64,000 nt of DNA from Perkinsus olseni (lineage: Eukaryota; Perkinsozoa; Perkinsida; Perkinsidae), in NCBI GenBank assembly GCA_013115135.1, contig JABANP010000184.1, forward strand, positions 28,904-92,903. The letters run 5' to 3'. Below are positions 63,151-64,000 of the stretch, piece by piece. The position numbers and the translations under genes are program-made. The notes beneath the pieces were generated by a model, which saw only the letters and a program-made list of their open reading frames with translations, was not told the DNA's origin and did no database searches. How positions within the stretch are numbered: the stretch's first letter is position 1; each line of letters opens with the position of its first letter.

Positions 63151-64000
63151 TAGTCGTCTCCGAAGTTTAGTAATTTTATCAAAGTTATTGTTCGTCGTTG
63201 AGTGAAGATCGATGACATGAAGGATGATGAATGTGATGTTGTGTATAGCCGCCGATGCTCTTGTGTTTAACTCACGTACTTGCGTCGCGGTGCCACGAAG
63301 TGGGTTAATCGTGTTCATGGTTTCGACCGATTCGCAACTCAGGTATTTTAATCTCGAAGGTGTGAGCACCGCCGAGGATTTCTTTCACCATGCAATTACT
63401 TTTCACGTTCGACGCAGGAAGGTCTTCTTCTGTGACAATACTCTGTAACTGTTTATCCCACTTTCATCAAGCGGCGAGCCGGCACGTCAGGGGAGGCTGC
63501 CTTGCCAGACGGTTTGACCCCAGACCCTACACCCACCTCTGAGGGGACTCCTGCCTAGGAGTTCAGAAGAGCTCGGCTTTCTTTGTGTTCGCCAATCATA
63601 GCGGACCGGTAAAGATTGAATCGATCGCATCTTTGGCAAAGATTCTTTGCTCGCCACTGTTGCGGTGTGCAACCCTCTGTAATGGAGTGTTGGGTTCCTG
63701 AAGTCCGCCAGTCGTTTCCAACGACTCTTGCCTGTGATGCTCTGGCCGTTACGTTACGTAACTTTCATTCTGATAGTCCTTGCAACCCGACACGCAGAGT
63801 GAGGCAGGGCGTTCCCGAAAAATGCGGAAAAAGCTCTGTGCCGTTTCGCGGAGACTTTCGCATCAGGCTCGAAATCGGGCGTCCCTTTAATTTGTCACGG
63901 ATGTCGCAAATTTCCTAAGCAGCCGTCAAGAAACCTATTGGTGATGATAAGTTTATGAGAAATTGTGCAATGTAATTTTAATAAAATTTGAAATTAATAA
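63151..64000. other. No firm gene; two small frames
   Basis: A frame at 63,227-63,448 (MNVMLCIAADALVFNSRTCV, QLRYFNLEGVSTAEDFFHHA) could be a small exon or protein. Another at 63,616-63,918 lacks protein-like character. The window ends in AT-rich sequence (TTTTAATAAAATTTG). Confidence 0.35.

Noticed and set aside
62779..63369. 196-codon minus-strand frame
   Set aside because: It has no recognisable domain, is rich in Ser/Thr/Arg as expected for a shadow frame, and overlaps plus-strand segments with better protein character.

Overview
This window looks like nuclear DNA from an intron-rich protist, most likely an alveolate close to Perkinsus or the dinoflagellates. The evidence is eukaryotic genes split by many short GT..AG introns (about 40-130 nt), a eukaryotic tRNA gene, LTR retrotransposons, families of short secreted proteins with no recognised homologue, and one sequence at 4589-4609 (minus) almost identical to the dinoflagellate/Perkinsid spliced leader. 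The genus is inferred. There is no rRNA, CRISPR array or bacterial operon.

Layout. 0.7-2.3 kb (minus): an eight-exon type II DnaJ/Hsp40 gene without its last exon(s). 2.7-4.2 kb (minus): a two-exon, six-finger C2H2 zinc-finger gene. 4.6-11.0 kb: an LTR retrotransposon on the minus strand with 107-bp terminal repeats and separate gag and pol frames. 11.7-14.8 kb (plus): a complete six-exon mitochondrial carrier gene of 306 codons, with its first exon repeated as two decayed copies. 15-40 kb: an accessory region of duplicated, mostly secreted gene families (called A-D here) with broken copies, a BEL/Pao-like retrotransposon (17,093-23,124) whose polyprotein contains an RRM domain, a 693-bp terminal-inverted-repeat element, a 336-bp repeat present twice, and three near-perfect palindromes. 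The BEL element sits inside one copy of family A, and the paralogue at 26.5 kb preserves the empty target site. 40.3-41.2 kb (minus): a two-exon coiled-coil gene. 41.6-64 kb (mostly plus): densely packed multi-exon genes. These include a large secreted protein, several unrecognised genes seen only as exons, a TFIIIC subunit (GTF3C5/tau95-like, 49.6-53.7 kb) with a tRNA-Ile(UAU) gene nested antisense in one intron, and two MFSD1-like transporter copies, one interrupted by a segment with a DUF6729-like domain.

The most unusual signal is in the introns. Unrelated genes share the 11-mer TTTCGTGGCGC (seven exact copies on both strands), tRNA B-box sequences (GGTTCGANNCC) and a 20-bp palindrome (AATCGATC..GATCGATT). 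TTTCGTGGCGC can continue into a tRNA A-box-like TGGCGCAGYGG. This suggests that many introns here descend from tRNA-like or SINE-like units. The intron holding a real tRNA gene and its terminator may show how such introns arise.

Exon models were made by eye from splice signals, reading frame and similarity. They are firm for the DnaJ, zinc-finger, mitochondrial carrier and coiled-coil genes and tentative for most of 43-64 kb.
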